Origin: Grifola frondosa | Taxonomy: Eukaryota > Basidiomycota > Agaricomycetes > Polyporales > Grifolaceae | Assembly (NCBI GenBank): GCA_001683735.1 | Contig: LUGG01000033.1 | Location: 186,001-250,000, forward strand | Direction: 5' to 3' | DNA length: 64,000 bases | In this document: one piece after another, positions 23,870-34,216 of the stretch | How the letters are laid out: every line of letters begins with the position of its first letter | Position numbering within the stretch: position 1 is the stretch's first letter | Made by a program: the position numbers and the translations under genes | The notes under the pieces: model-generated | Databases searched by the model: none | What the model was told of the DNA's origin: nothing | The model's input: only the letters and a program-made list of their open reading frames with translations

Positions 23870-25540
23870 TTACTCCCTGAACCCGGATGGACCGGTTTCA
23901 GCTTGAGATGGCTCATGGAAACAAATCTGTCCCAAGTCCATTTCCTCGTCATTGTCGAGCATATCCCCCTGTATGCCCTCTCTATCAGCTCTCTGCTCGT
24001 CCAAGGAATCGCGATCGATCGCAGAGAACGAGAATTCGTGGTCTAGAGGGGCACCGAGGGGTTCGACGAAATCCGCAAACTGGAGCGAGGCGACAATCGA
24101 CGGGCGACTTGAATCTTCGGTGTCATGTCGGGACAGTGCGTCGATTTCGCGAAGATTGAGCATGAATCGCGAGATCAGAGTTGCTGTTATTCTGTGCCAC
24201 GGCGGATATCAGTATAAAGTCAAATGAAGAGCAATCAATCGTAGTTACTAACGGGTCAATGAATATACTGAGATACGAGCCGGATTTCTACAGTACATGA
24301 GGCTCGAGTTAGTGTCGGTAGAGATTCGAAACAAATTCGCCTACAAAGGTTTCTCCCAAATATGTTAACACCACATCCACAATGTTCATCATCAACAAAG
24401 CTCTATTAAATGCTCTGGTCAAACAGCATTAGGCCCGTATTAACTTTCGGTAACCCACAAGAAATATATCGTGCCTAATGGAGCATCGTCAGTCGGTGCA
24501 CATGTCGAGGGAGGGCTGGCAAACTGACCGTCCCGCAAGATCACCGTGTGCAATGGAGTTAGGAGGTTAGCCTCCGTAATAGCCCGTCTCTCCCAGTACG
24601 TCCGGCGTATGGTTACTGCAAGAACCAGTATGTCCGTGGCGATTGTTGTCGCACGGCCTGCATACGTCACTGGAAATATTGCGTGAGCAGAGCACTTGTG
24701 CAGGACGAGGCCGACGGTACTACGTACATCTATCACATACACGTTCAGTCGATGACCTGTAGTGACATCAATGAATTCTCTCACATTTTTATGACCTCCG
24801 ATGAGACCAAATACACTTGTGTACAATTGATTGGAGGCGGAGCTACAACCGCCACTTGCCGCGCATATCCGAACTGGAAGTATATGTCGCGTTTCAATTG
24901 CATCCAGCATCAATGCAGAGGATAGCACTCACCAGCGCAATTCCCAAAGGAACCAGTGATAATATGAATATCAACGAAGTGATTTGCCATCGACGACTAG
25001 ACAAGGCATATGCTCGGAGACTTGAGAATGCTTCACAGAATAGCAATTGTTGGTTAGAAATGAAAATATCGTACGGCTGCTCACCTGCCACAAGAAAGAT
25101 GAAGAGCAGGTTCAAACTTGTCGATAACCATCCCAATGCAGAACAGCTCTGGAAATTATGAGTGGGCAAAGACAGTCTGCGTCATTGTGGCGAGAATCTT
25201 ACTGTTGCTGATAGCGGATATATTGTTGGGAGGTCAGTAGCAAACCGTAGAAGCAAAGGATATCTTGCGAGCAGAAACACCAAGGTGGCCGCTGAAAATC
25301 GACGCTTCCATACGAGCTGATATTCACGATCAAAAGTGATAAGGTACTCATAGACTAAAAAAGCTGCGACAAATAGGAATGAGAAAAATGACCTGAAATC
25401 GTAGCAAATCACTGACCAGTTGTCGATACAGTGCAACATATTGCGATGAAGCTATGCGATAGGATATATTAAATGAGGCAAGATTGCGGCGGGCGCACTC
25501 ACAGTTGCCGATCCTCTTCGGTGCTGACAGTGGTTGACAT
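23870..25540 (-). pseudogene. DUF6533 membrane protein, nearly intact copy 'c'
   Basis: It starts at 25540 (MSTTVSTEEDRQL). The core exon is LVYEYLITFDREYQLVWKRR (about 25230-25390), then ALGWLSTSLNLLFIFLVAG, FSSLRAYALSSRRWQITSLI, APPPINCTQVYLVSS, AGRATTIATDILVLAVTIRR, and a terminal exon at 24163-23870 with LREIDALSRHDTEDSS. The acidic tail runs to a stop at 23870. The single clear lesion is one missing base near 24752 (tgaacgtg where sister copies have tgaatccgtg), which breaks the exon before the ATITAD helix. If that base were a sequence error, the gene would be whole. Confidence 0.8.
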
Positions 25541-25779
25541 GGTGTGAGGTAGTTCCGAAAGACGTGAGACTCAATGCTCTAGCACAGATGGTGAGATGCT
25601 GCTCTTATATTTACACCTAAATGATCATCCGAGTTAGGCAGGATAGCTTGAATGAATGCTCGCCTCAGTACCGTTCATGATGTTCACTCAAGACAACATT
25701 TTTGAGTCCTGAATGATGTGCAGGAACACCTGGAAGTTCGCTGTCAGCAGTTGAGATGAGTCGTTTTACACGGCAGCAG

Positions 25780-27060
25780 GGTGAATCACTTCCCAAACAT
25801 TGCACCACGTATCCTACAGATCACTGGGAACATCAGTAAGCTGGACAACAGTCAAAGCGCTGCCTGTCGGCCACGACAGCTTCCGTCAAGGATATCACAG
25901 AAAGATGCGAAATGACTGTAAATCGACAATTGATTTGTTGAATGCCGAGTCAGTCGGAAGGAAGTCGAAGCACAGGCTGTGCGTCGGCTACGGCAAGTTG
26001 GTAGCTTGTCAGATGCGATAGGAACAGAGCCCGACCGGCGAGGAAGGTGAGATCTAGGCGAGCGCGAGTCCAGTCTGCACGTTTGCAGACGCTGAATCAC
26101 TGATCGAAAGATGTGATGCGGCCATGACGGAGCGCAACGATGCTCCATCATCTCAAAGAATATATATACCCAGCGAACCCCAAAACTGCCATCGTTGTGC
26201 AGAAGGCTGTAGAACTGCAGCAGACAAACTTCGGACACCCGAACATATGCATCTGCAAAATACGATCACCCGCGACCATGTGTTAGCATCAACTACTAGT
26301 CGAAATGAACAGTGATAGCTCACCTACTTGCTCGCAAATAAGAGACTGGGAGTCATTGTGAGGGTGACGCTCCATCAGGAAAGAGTCGTATGGCCGATAT
26401 TTACTTTAAATAGAGACACCTACCGCAAGAATACATTCTTGCAATGGATGGGGAGATCTGATATGAGGCTAGTAGACTTGTGGTGCCTGTTCAGAGTGCG
26501 TAGACGGGGCAGGAGTGGCCACCAACGCGTTCATCCCCGACGCTATCAAAAGTGGATGAAGTTCAAAGAATATGCCATGAATACCTGCTGTCAAGTGCTA
26601 CGGACAAATGACATAAGTACGCAAATGCTGGAGCAATCTCTAAGAAAAACCCGCATGGTTGCTAACAGCCTCAGTGGTCACCTGGTGACACTGGGATATT
26701 GCTTCGGCTACTCGTCCATGCCCATATCGCGTGCCATTGTTGAGATAGCGTCATCCGGAGGGGCATTATAGAGTGTGTAGTTCGTATACAGAGATACCGC
26801 CGCCATCGGCCACGCAACCTGGAGGGAGTTGGCGGGAAATTGCAGTCAGTACGTCCATCTATGCGCGCCAACGCGGATTACTCACCATCTCGTCCATACC
26901 ATAGTAGAATCCTGCTCACCGCAATACTCCATGCTGTCACTGTGGAAGAAAGCGGGGTCGTCGACCAAGTCATCGTGTTAGTATGTCTCGAGGCGGTGTT
27001 TGCGGACATAAGGACAATCCAGCCAAATTGGAGGATATGCAGTTTCATGACCTCTTTTGC
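25780..27060 (-). pseudogene. U1+U2 block upstream of DUF6533 copy c
   Basis: This has the same layout as 20990-22130. U2 is at about 25800-26300 (frame with SWPHHIFRSVIQRLQTCRLD) and U1 at about 26670-27060 (TDCNFPPTPSRLRGRWRR). Frames are broken. The right end matches the flank near 41820-41880 in reverse (cataccgcacaa...gtaggactt) up to about 27155. Confidence 0.45.
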
Positions 27061-27146
27061 CGCACTATTCTTCTGTCTCCTCTACTGGAGTATCAGCTGG
27101 CGACGATATGACTATCCGAACATACCGCACAATTGTAGGACTTGGG

Positions 27147-27240
27147 TGTTGAACGTTGAACGTTGATTCTTGAACGTTTGAACATTGAATATTGACTACT
27201 GAATATTTAATACTGAACGTTGAACGTTGAACGTTTGAAT
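27147..27240. repeat. short tandem repeat of GTTGAAC-like words
   Basis: About 95 bases made of 6-8 base words such as gttgaac, tgaacgt and ttgaata in irregular tandem. It lies where the similarity of unit c to its sister units ends and just before the protease-bearing segment. Confidence 0.75.
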
Positions 27241-27763
27241 ACTAGTGAAGGCCTCATGATCATGAAGCATCTACAGCGGGAATTCAACATGGATATATGT
27301 CGTGTTATTTAGTAAGAATGCCGATCGTGATCGATAGCGCCAGTTACCTGGTTTAGGGCAGGTGTTCCGTCGATCACAGGCGAGTTTAGAAGACTTTTTT
27401 TAAGCAAGTCTAATATTCGATGATGCTAATACTCGAACGTAGGTGAAGTTCTCTTCTCGTAACCCCCGCTGCAGTTAGGCTGACGCTGAGGACTTGCGGG
27501 AGTCTTAGGTATGTCAGCCGAAGACATTTCCTAAGTCGGCTCCTCCCGCACAGGTATACAGGGGCATACGAGGGGGGAATCGCTTCTCTCACCTCAACCC
27601 CACGCTGGCATACAGCTCTTTGGCCTCTCCTGAGTCGCTCGCCGAATGACACAGTCAAATCGCTCAGCTCGTTTTTGATATTTCGAATCTTACACCAGTC
27701 TGTCCCTTAGTTTCTTTATGATTATCCCATACTAACCATCTCGTTTTCCCTCTCTTCGTTCAG

Positions 27764-29711
27764 TGCCAGTGCTTTCTGCCGAAGTTATCGAGGAGTGCAT
27801 TCGCTTTGCTCAGAGCTACCAAGAGGCTCAGAGCTCCGCCTACAATGACGCCGCTATCTCCCCGACCATCACCGCGCCAATCTTCTCCTCTCTGGGCTTT
27901 AGCGGCGACGCTGCGTCTAGCGCTACTTCCTACTCGCCTGATCCGCATGCTGTCTCCGAGGCGGAGGCTCAGTCGTACTATGCGGGCCTCCCTTCTGAGC
28001 CCAGGCTTGTTTACCGCACCGGCAAGGAGCAGTGGTCCCCACCCAGGGGACCTGAGGCCCAGCGCCGTTTGAAGGAGCTGCGTGAAGTTTTCGACCATCC
28101 GATTACGAAAGTCTGGCGCCACGACTTGGCCTGGAAGGTTGTTTCTATTATGGACGATCACAAGGTTAGTTAATATCCATCATATCGTAGAGTTTGCTAA
28201 GGGGAGATTTCTAGATTCGCTTTACGACGATAGACATCGTTCGTTTCAAGAACGTCGAGGTCGACGAAGCGCCCGAGGACGAAGAAGAAGGCGAGGATGA
28301 AGAAACGGTCGAGGTTAAGAAACCGGTTCTCAGTCCCGTCACGATTTGGATTGGCGTCTTCCCCGAGTCTACCACCGCTACGGCTGCCCACCACGCGGCT
28401 CAGAACGTCCTAGCCCTCCTCCAGAAATACGAGATCACCGATGTCGACGTGGACTTCCGCGAGTCCATCTACACGCGTCACGTCGGTCCTCAGCTACTCA
28501 AACCCGTCGATGACCTGGACCCACTCGTCGATGTCGTTAGTCCCCTCACTCCTGCCCTCGGCCTCGGCATCTCCACCAGGGCCAGGCCCAATGCTCAGGG
28601 AACCATGGCCATCTACCTCGCTGAAGGTGGCGGCAGCGACAGGCTCTTGGGCCTTTCGTGCCGTCACGTCCTCATCGGATCCCAGGAAGGCAACCTCGAC
28701 TACTCTTACCACCCCAGTGCGCCTGCTAAAGACGTACTCCTGCTCGGCAAGGGAGCCTACGCCGACGTCGTCGATTCGATCAAACTCGCGATCGCAGGAC
28801 ACGGAATCTCAGCCAAGCGCTGGAGGAAGCAGATTGAATGGTTCAAGGAGAGGGAGAAGGGCAATGACGCCGCCGACGTTGCAAAGGCTGAGGAGAGTCG
28901 GATTAAGACTGAGAGGTTGCTGGACAAGGCGGAGAAGGCCATGGAGGAACTTGGAGGGTTCCTCGATCAGGTTAACAAGGAGTGGAAGAAAATGAACAAC
29001 CGTTTATTGGCCACATCCTCCGCTCCCCACCCATCGGTCTCGGCGTCAGTGAGCAACATTTCACGGAGGATTGGGGGGTTTTCGTGGTCGACCGGACCAA
29101 GCTCGGTGACGGTTTCCAGGGTAATAAAATGGATCTCGGCGCGTTTTGACTGTCCGACTAAGACCGTCTACTAACCTAAATGTTGTTTATATCTAGGAAC
29201 GAAGATGAAGCCCGACGAGTTCACGGTTAAGTGTTTCCCCCGTGGAGATGCTAAATGGGAGTTTGAATATCCCGGAGATCGTCTACTTCCACTTAAGGGC
29301 GTCATCACCGACGACTTGATGCACGCCCCCGACATGTGGGACTCGGACGGCAAACCGTGCTTGTTGGTCGCCAAGAGGGGCAATGCCACTGGTACCACCC
29401 TCGGCCGCGCGAATGGCATCTTCTCCATCGTTCGCGACTACTTTAGCGACATGTCTACTAACCAAACCTCGATGGAGTGGGGGATAATCAACTACGACAG
29501 CAAGTCGGATGTCTTTTCGGAATCTGGAGATTCGGGCTCAATCATCGCCGACATCCGTGGCCGTATAGGTGGCATGCTTACCGGCGGTTCTGGTAAGACC
29601 AAGACCTCCGACATGACCTCCGACATGACCTACGCCACGCCGTTCTGGTGGCTCCTCAAGCGTATCCAGGACAGCGGGTTCCCCAACGCCCACCTCGGCG
29701 TCGTCGCCTAG
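27764..29711 (+). CDS. trypsin-fold (S1-like) serine protease-like protein, with a probable frameshift
   Basis: Three exons (27764-28164, 28215-29138, 29197-29711). The start ATG seems split by an intron: a cag acceptor at 27761-27763 is followed by TGCCAGTG, so an upstream exon ending in A (for example before gtttct near 27708) would give MPVLSAEVIEE. With this, and one base restored, the length is 613 codons. An acidic segment (EDEEEGEDEE) is followed by a possible catalytic His in LSCRHVLIG (about 28655), Asp in TEDWGVFVVD (about 29070) and Ser in SESGDSGSIIADI (about 29530). A Lys/Glu-rich helical insert lies at about 28800-28990. The GDSGS box and triad order point to a chymotrypsin-like fold; substrate is unknown. 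Odd points: one base is missing near 29003 (frame changes between NNR and IGHILRSPP), and the second intron begins GC at 29139. Confidence 0.65.
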
Positions 29712-31046
29712 GCATCTCGACATCAACAAGGATCGCTGTTTAGGTTCGTCTCTATTTTCAGTCTCGTCTTCTCGTACTTACAACTAACGACCTTGACATC
29801 TTGGCCTTGCTAGTGACTCGTCGTTTAGGTTCATCTCGTTTCTTTACTCTCCTTCTTTCGCGAACTGACGGCCTTGACGTCCAGGTTCCATACGACTTGA
29901 CATGGTTCGCTGGACTGTCGGACATGCTCGCCACCTTCGAGCGGTATCTGGTAGGTTTATGCAGGCATCGACGCGTCTTTACTGTAGCTTCTCGTTGTTC
30001 GGACACTCGTAACTTCACCGTGTACTTTTGTTCCCTCCCCACTTGTCTACGCCCATCGTTCTTCTATCTTCCCTCGTCTATCTCGTCTACCCAGTTGTAT
30101 CATCTGCCCCCCTCGTATATCGTCTCCCCACAATCGTCTCTTCCCATCTTCTATCCCCGCTCATCCTGTACCTCCTTTTGATTTGTTGTTGTTTAAACCG
30201 CGCGTGATGAAATGAAGTTCGATATCTAGGTAAGGTTGACTTAGGCACTTATTAGTGCTCTAGTGCTGAGTGCGACTTAGCTTTCTTCTCGTTGACGACT
30301 TCGCCGTCGCGAGTCGCTTATTTCCTTTTTATCCTTGAGACCCTACTTGGTAACTTCTTCTTACGACTTAGCTATTACAACTTCACTCCGATGTCAGTGC
30401 CTTCGTCTGCCTCGATTCGGATGGCGATGTTGACGACTTTGCCTCTTAGGTCTCGGCATTATCGTCTCATGCAAAGATATACGTCGTCCAACGATGCACA
30501 AGACGGTGATTGACACAACAGCACGTCCTTCAGGTTCGACAACTAGTTTGGTGCCTTCTCCCCTAAACACGACTCTCTATGACCATGAATATTGATGGTC
30601 TCCCCAATAACGGCGTTCGCGCTACGTTTATCTTGGATGCTACGAGTCGATTCTGTCGGAGGTGATTCTAACGGTGACGTCCTCTAGTCCTGCCGATGCA
30701 GACACGAACGCTGATAGAAGGAGAGAAGACTTCGTGGCCCACAACGATGATGTACGAGACGTCCTCATATGCTGTTGAGATCCTCCACCATCTCATTTGC
30801 CTCGTCCAAGAGCCCCCGGGGCTTCCCCTACCCTTCCACGGCCTCACGATATGCACGAAGTACTTAGGCTACTATTCTCAGCCGACCGACGAATGGGACG
30901 TCAAGTTCTTAGCAATGTACAACCACCTAGTACGCCCAAGACGTCGACTGACGATGATCCTTGACTATGTTACGGGAGATCCGAGTTATGTCTATGTGTC
31001 TAACGACGTTTATTTCTCTCAACGTAACGTTAATCAACAACGAAGA
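29712..31046. other. 3' flank of the protease-like gene, imperfect repeats
   Basis: There is no supported gene. Two related stretches begin gtttaggttcgtctc (29738) and gtttaggttcatctc (29823), about 85 bases apart, and each is followed by a ...gaccttgac / ggccttgac word. The stretch is rich in tcgtct words. A 117-codon frame at 30696-31049 is open but has no recognisable features. Confidence 0.45.
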
Positions 31047-31129
31047 TGAATTCCCGCTCAACGCTAGTTCATACAATAGGCCCGAGCGAACTTAATGATT
31101 GTTCTATGTTGGCCACGTCGTGGGGACGG

Positions 31130-31560
31130 TTCAGTCCTTCATTCACAATCTGCGCGACGATTGCTGGCAAGACAGCCACTGAAAGGGCTGAGGTTTTTAT
31201 TCCTGCTATCAATAACGTGACTCACGGCTCTCTTTTTCACATGTCGGTCATATCACGGATCCTAGGATCATACATCGCATGAGATCCACAGCTCATGGAG
31301 CGCAGCGGGGTCGTTGGACAGCCCCACAATCGCCTGCGCGAACACTTGTTGAGCAGTGGTTCTCAGATCCCATGCGGCGCTGCTCCTAGAACCCTCGGAC
31401 ACGCCCTGGAATGCCGCCGCGGATCTTTACAACATACGCAGGTGCGTCAGCATGTGCGGAATGTACGGCACCAGCAGCATTATTGTCTGCCGTCCGCTGG
31501 TTCAGCGCCGCCGTGAGCGCGCTCATGAGCTCCAGAACGACATGGGTGCAAGGTGATTGA
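31130..31560 (-). pseudogene. X block remnant and dynamitin C-terminal fragment, copy 2
   Basis: 31250-31330 matches the X/dynamitin junction of 22990-23060 (cacagctc...gcagcggggtc...ggacagcccc). The minus strand of 31386-31560 then carries a worn dynamitin tail (lots of Ala/His/Thr, with PYIPHMLTHLRML where the full gene has PHIP.ILTRLRTL). It has the same orientation as in the left half of the array. Confidence 0.55.
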
Positions 31561-31669
31561 ATGGTGCAGTTAGCGGCGCTCTGTGCTGTGCTGCTGCGCG
31601 TTCGCACGGTGAAGACGTGGTCGAGGTCCGAGCTTGGCACGTTGATCGAATATTCATTCACTTCTAGAC

Positions 31670-32208
31670 TTCTAGTGTGACTGTATTTTGCAGATGCACA
31701 TTTTCGGGTGGCCGTGTCTTCTGAAAATTTATCACATTTGGTGCAACAATAATAGTAGTGGGCTTCGTTGTATCTCATTGGCATATATGTTCTTGCGAGA
31801 TGGCTGAGCATCGCTGCACATCGCAGTGAGTAACTGTGATTGATTGCTGTCCGATCGATTCTATTAATTGATATCCGTTCTGGCACCTAGAATAGCCGCA
31901 ATTTAATCTCGCGGTTCATGCTCAATCTCCACGAAGTTGATGCATCCCAATGCGGCACCGAAGATTCAAGTCGCCCATCGTTTGTCGCCTCGCTCCAGTT
32001 TGCAGCATTTGTCGGACCGCTCGGAGCCCCTCTCGACCACGAGCTTTCGTTCTCTCCTATTGGTCCCATTTCCTTCCATGAGGAGAGAGCCGATGGAGAG
32101 ATCGGATACGAAGATACGCTGGAACACGATGAGGAAATGGTGTCCGCGCAGACAAGCATTCGTGCGCCATTTGAAGCCGAAGCCGGTCCATCTGCAGTCA
32201 GAGCATAG
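31670..32208 (+). pseudogene. chimeric remnant: U2 piece joined to the last DUF6533 exon
   Basis: 31670-31828 matches U2 (ttttgcagatgcacatt..., then atatatgttcttgcgagatgg, as at 42690-42810). At about 31828 it switches to the donor/intron before the last DUF6533 exon. That exon (31891-32208) is open: MLNLHEVDASQCGTEDSS, PLGAPLDHELSF and an acidic tail. All DUF6533 exons that should lie between are missing, so this is a deletion junction inside one unit. Confidence 0.75.
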
Positions 32209-33565
32209 GCTGTTGGGATTGCTATATGCTTTTAATCCCGGAACTGGAGAGCATCTGGCGTCGGGCCTCCTTCATTCAATTCTGAGAGTATCGTAACTTG
32301 GTGTTGTAATTTATACACATATGCTGTATCACATGTACGAAATTACCATCGGTGATGATTCATCACTTTCTCTTATCTGTCGCTAAGTACGTTTACTGGC
32401 AAAGGCGTAGCCGAATCTCTCAGGGATTCAAGTCCAGTGGACAAGATAATATCGCTACGTCATACATGCCGATGGTTTAGCATTATAGACATATTCGCAA
32501 TGCTACGAATGCTTCCAATGACCTGCAACCCGATGCAACGTGCCAGACATCTCTAACTGGCCCGCTTCCCTCCACTCCGGACTCTTCCATACTGCGAGTA
32601 CTCGGCTTACGCAGTACAAGCTCCACCCATCACTCAAACCTTGCTCAAACCCCGCCACCCACTGTGTTCTTCACGGAGAGCTTGGCCGTCGCAGCCAGTT
32701 CCTTCGCACTCAACATGGCGAGAGCATATTACAATTCCGTCGATTCAACGAAGCTAAGTGATCCATGCCGCGTGGCGGCGAAGAATGATGCCAGGGTACA
32801 GCGCTCCTCTGAGGGGTCCACAGCACGGTTTCATGCAAGCCACTGCTCTGCGAACACCGGCTGGAGACCCTCCTGCAACGCCAGAACACCTACTTGTGGA
32901 CCGCACACAGAAGATCCGATGGGCCTGGCGGAACGGCGCAATGCGTCTTCCACGGCGGTGAGCACCGTGTGCCAGTACTTGGAATGCCAGGGGAATCTGA
33001 CGAAAACATGGTGAGATTCTGGGGAGGCGAACTGCGGTATTTCACCTAGACCACAAAGCATGTAAGTAGGATGGGGACAGAAAGTGAACACTGCTATAGG
33101 CTGCACTGCCGAGTTGCGTGGAATGCTGATTCTGTCCATATGGGTTTGATGATGTTCTGCGCGTTCGTGCAACGACGGCACAGCACCTCAAATGTCTGCT
33201 TTACATGAAGCTCAACAGATTAGAGGTCATTCAAGCTGATTCACCATGGTGGATCGCATAGTCCCGGGCGCAATGCCACATCTGTGGCCGGATTTGATGT
33301 CTGTATCGTCCAAGCGGAGTCATCGTGTCCGTGTTCGCGTGCGCTCTCACAGCCCTGATCAGGAATCACGACCGTGCTCGAGGGCGGTCCCGTGTGCGGA
33401 TGTGGGCACTATGACAGGGATGGGGCGGGACGGGCCGCTCGGGTGCAAAGGCGGACGCAGGAGTGGGATCCGGCGTCGCACTAGTGCTATCACAACTAAG
33501 AGACTAGACGGAGGGAGGCTGTTGTAGCTGATATCCAGCCTTTCTCCGGATTCATCGGCGCCTGA
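32209..33565. other. unassigned region with one block shared with 41000-41240
   Basis: The minus strand of 32831-33181 has an open frame containing FVRFPWHSKYWHTVLTAVED. A diverged copy lies on the minus strand at 41001-41231 (VSTVCQHF in another frame; both share ctggcacacggtgct). I do not recognise it. 33240-33530 is GC-rich with no clear gene. Confidence 0.3.
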
Positions 33566-34000
33566 ACTTCGTTCAGCCCTGTGGGGGACTAATTAGTTCT
33601 GGAAGGGACGGGGAATGAGGAAACAATATACAACTCAAACGCCGAAAAGCTGAGAAGCGGTTATGCAGGACAATCCATGCTGAAGGAGGTGACGCGCTGT
33701 CACTATCCGACAGGTCACATTCTCCCAAACCACAGCGATACAGGATGAAGCTCGAGACTGCGTAACCACTGCTGTGCTGAACGAAGATTGTGTCAGGGGA
33801 GAAGGTTCCGTACGTATTAATATGGACCTGGAATTCGAAAGTTGTTAGAACAACCTTATGTACATATCGGACCAAGCCAATGAGCTCTGAGAGCTTAGCA
33901 AACGTTCGAGTTCGAGTTCGGAGTTTGGGACGCTTCGCAGCAGGGAGGTTTGCAGTCTACGTTGAATGAATCGCTTCAGAGCAAGCTGGAGGAAAAAAAG
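33566..34000. other. intergenic upstream of tRNA and dynamitin
   Basis: No protein gene was seen. The run ggaaaaaaag at 33991-34000 is, read on the minus strand, a T7 tract directly after the tRNA and fits a Pol III terminator. Confidence 0.5.
33992..34000 (-). terminator. Pol III terminator of tRNA-Ser
   Basis: On the minus strand the tRNA discriminator base is followed within a few bases by a run of seven T residues, the usual RNA polymerase III stop. Confidence 0.8.
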
Positions 34001-34093
34001 CGTCACCTGAGCGATTCGAACACTCGCGGGCAAAGCCCAACCGCTGTCAGCTTATATAGCAGGCGATCCCGTTAACCACTCCGGCAAAGTGAC
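34001..34093 (-). tRNA. tRNA-Ser(GCU) with an 11-nt intron
   Basis: Read on the minus strand, the acceptor stem GTCACTT pairs with AGGTGAC (7 bp, one G-U). The D arm is CCG...CGG around GAGTGGTTAA. The anticodon stem ATCGC pairs with GCGGT, and the loop is CTGCTA...A with anticodon GCT. An insert TATAAGCTGAC sits after position 37, the standard tRNA intron site. A long variable arm (GGGC-TTT-GCCC), as in class II tRNAs, is followed by T stem GAGTG/CGCTC around TTCGAAT. The internal promoter boxes (A box in the D arm, B box GTTCGAATC) are present. The CCA end is not encoded, as expected in eukaryotes. Confidence 0.93.
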
Positions 34094-34216
34094 CTAGTTG
34101 GGAGGACAATGTATATTTATATTAATGATATTAGACGGAGTGTTCTCTGTTTCCAGTTTCAGCTTCCATAACAGGCTTCCAGACTACGACGACGACGACG
34201 GCGAAATCTCCCGACC

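Larger units (their letters stand above)
27275..31058. mobile_element. putative inserted segment bounded by 12-bp inverted repeats
   Basis: AGCGGGAATTCA at 27275-27286 is exactly matched by its reverse complement TGAATTCCCGCT at 31047-31058. The 3.78 kb in between is unlike the flanking array in composition (many tcgtc/gacg words). It holds the protease-like gene at 27764-29711 and long flanks without other clear genes. On both sides array sequence resumes. I found no convincing target-site duplication and no transposase, so it would be non-autonomous or simply a host gene segment. The inverted repeat contains the palindrome GAATTC, which raises the chance of coincidence. Confidence 0.35.

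Noticed and set aside
28441..28995. 184-codon frame overlapping the protease-like gene
   Set aside because: Low-complexity Ser/Arg-rich shadow of the coding frame; the other frame has the catalytic motifs.
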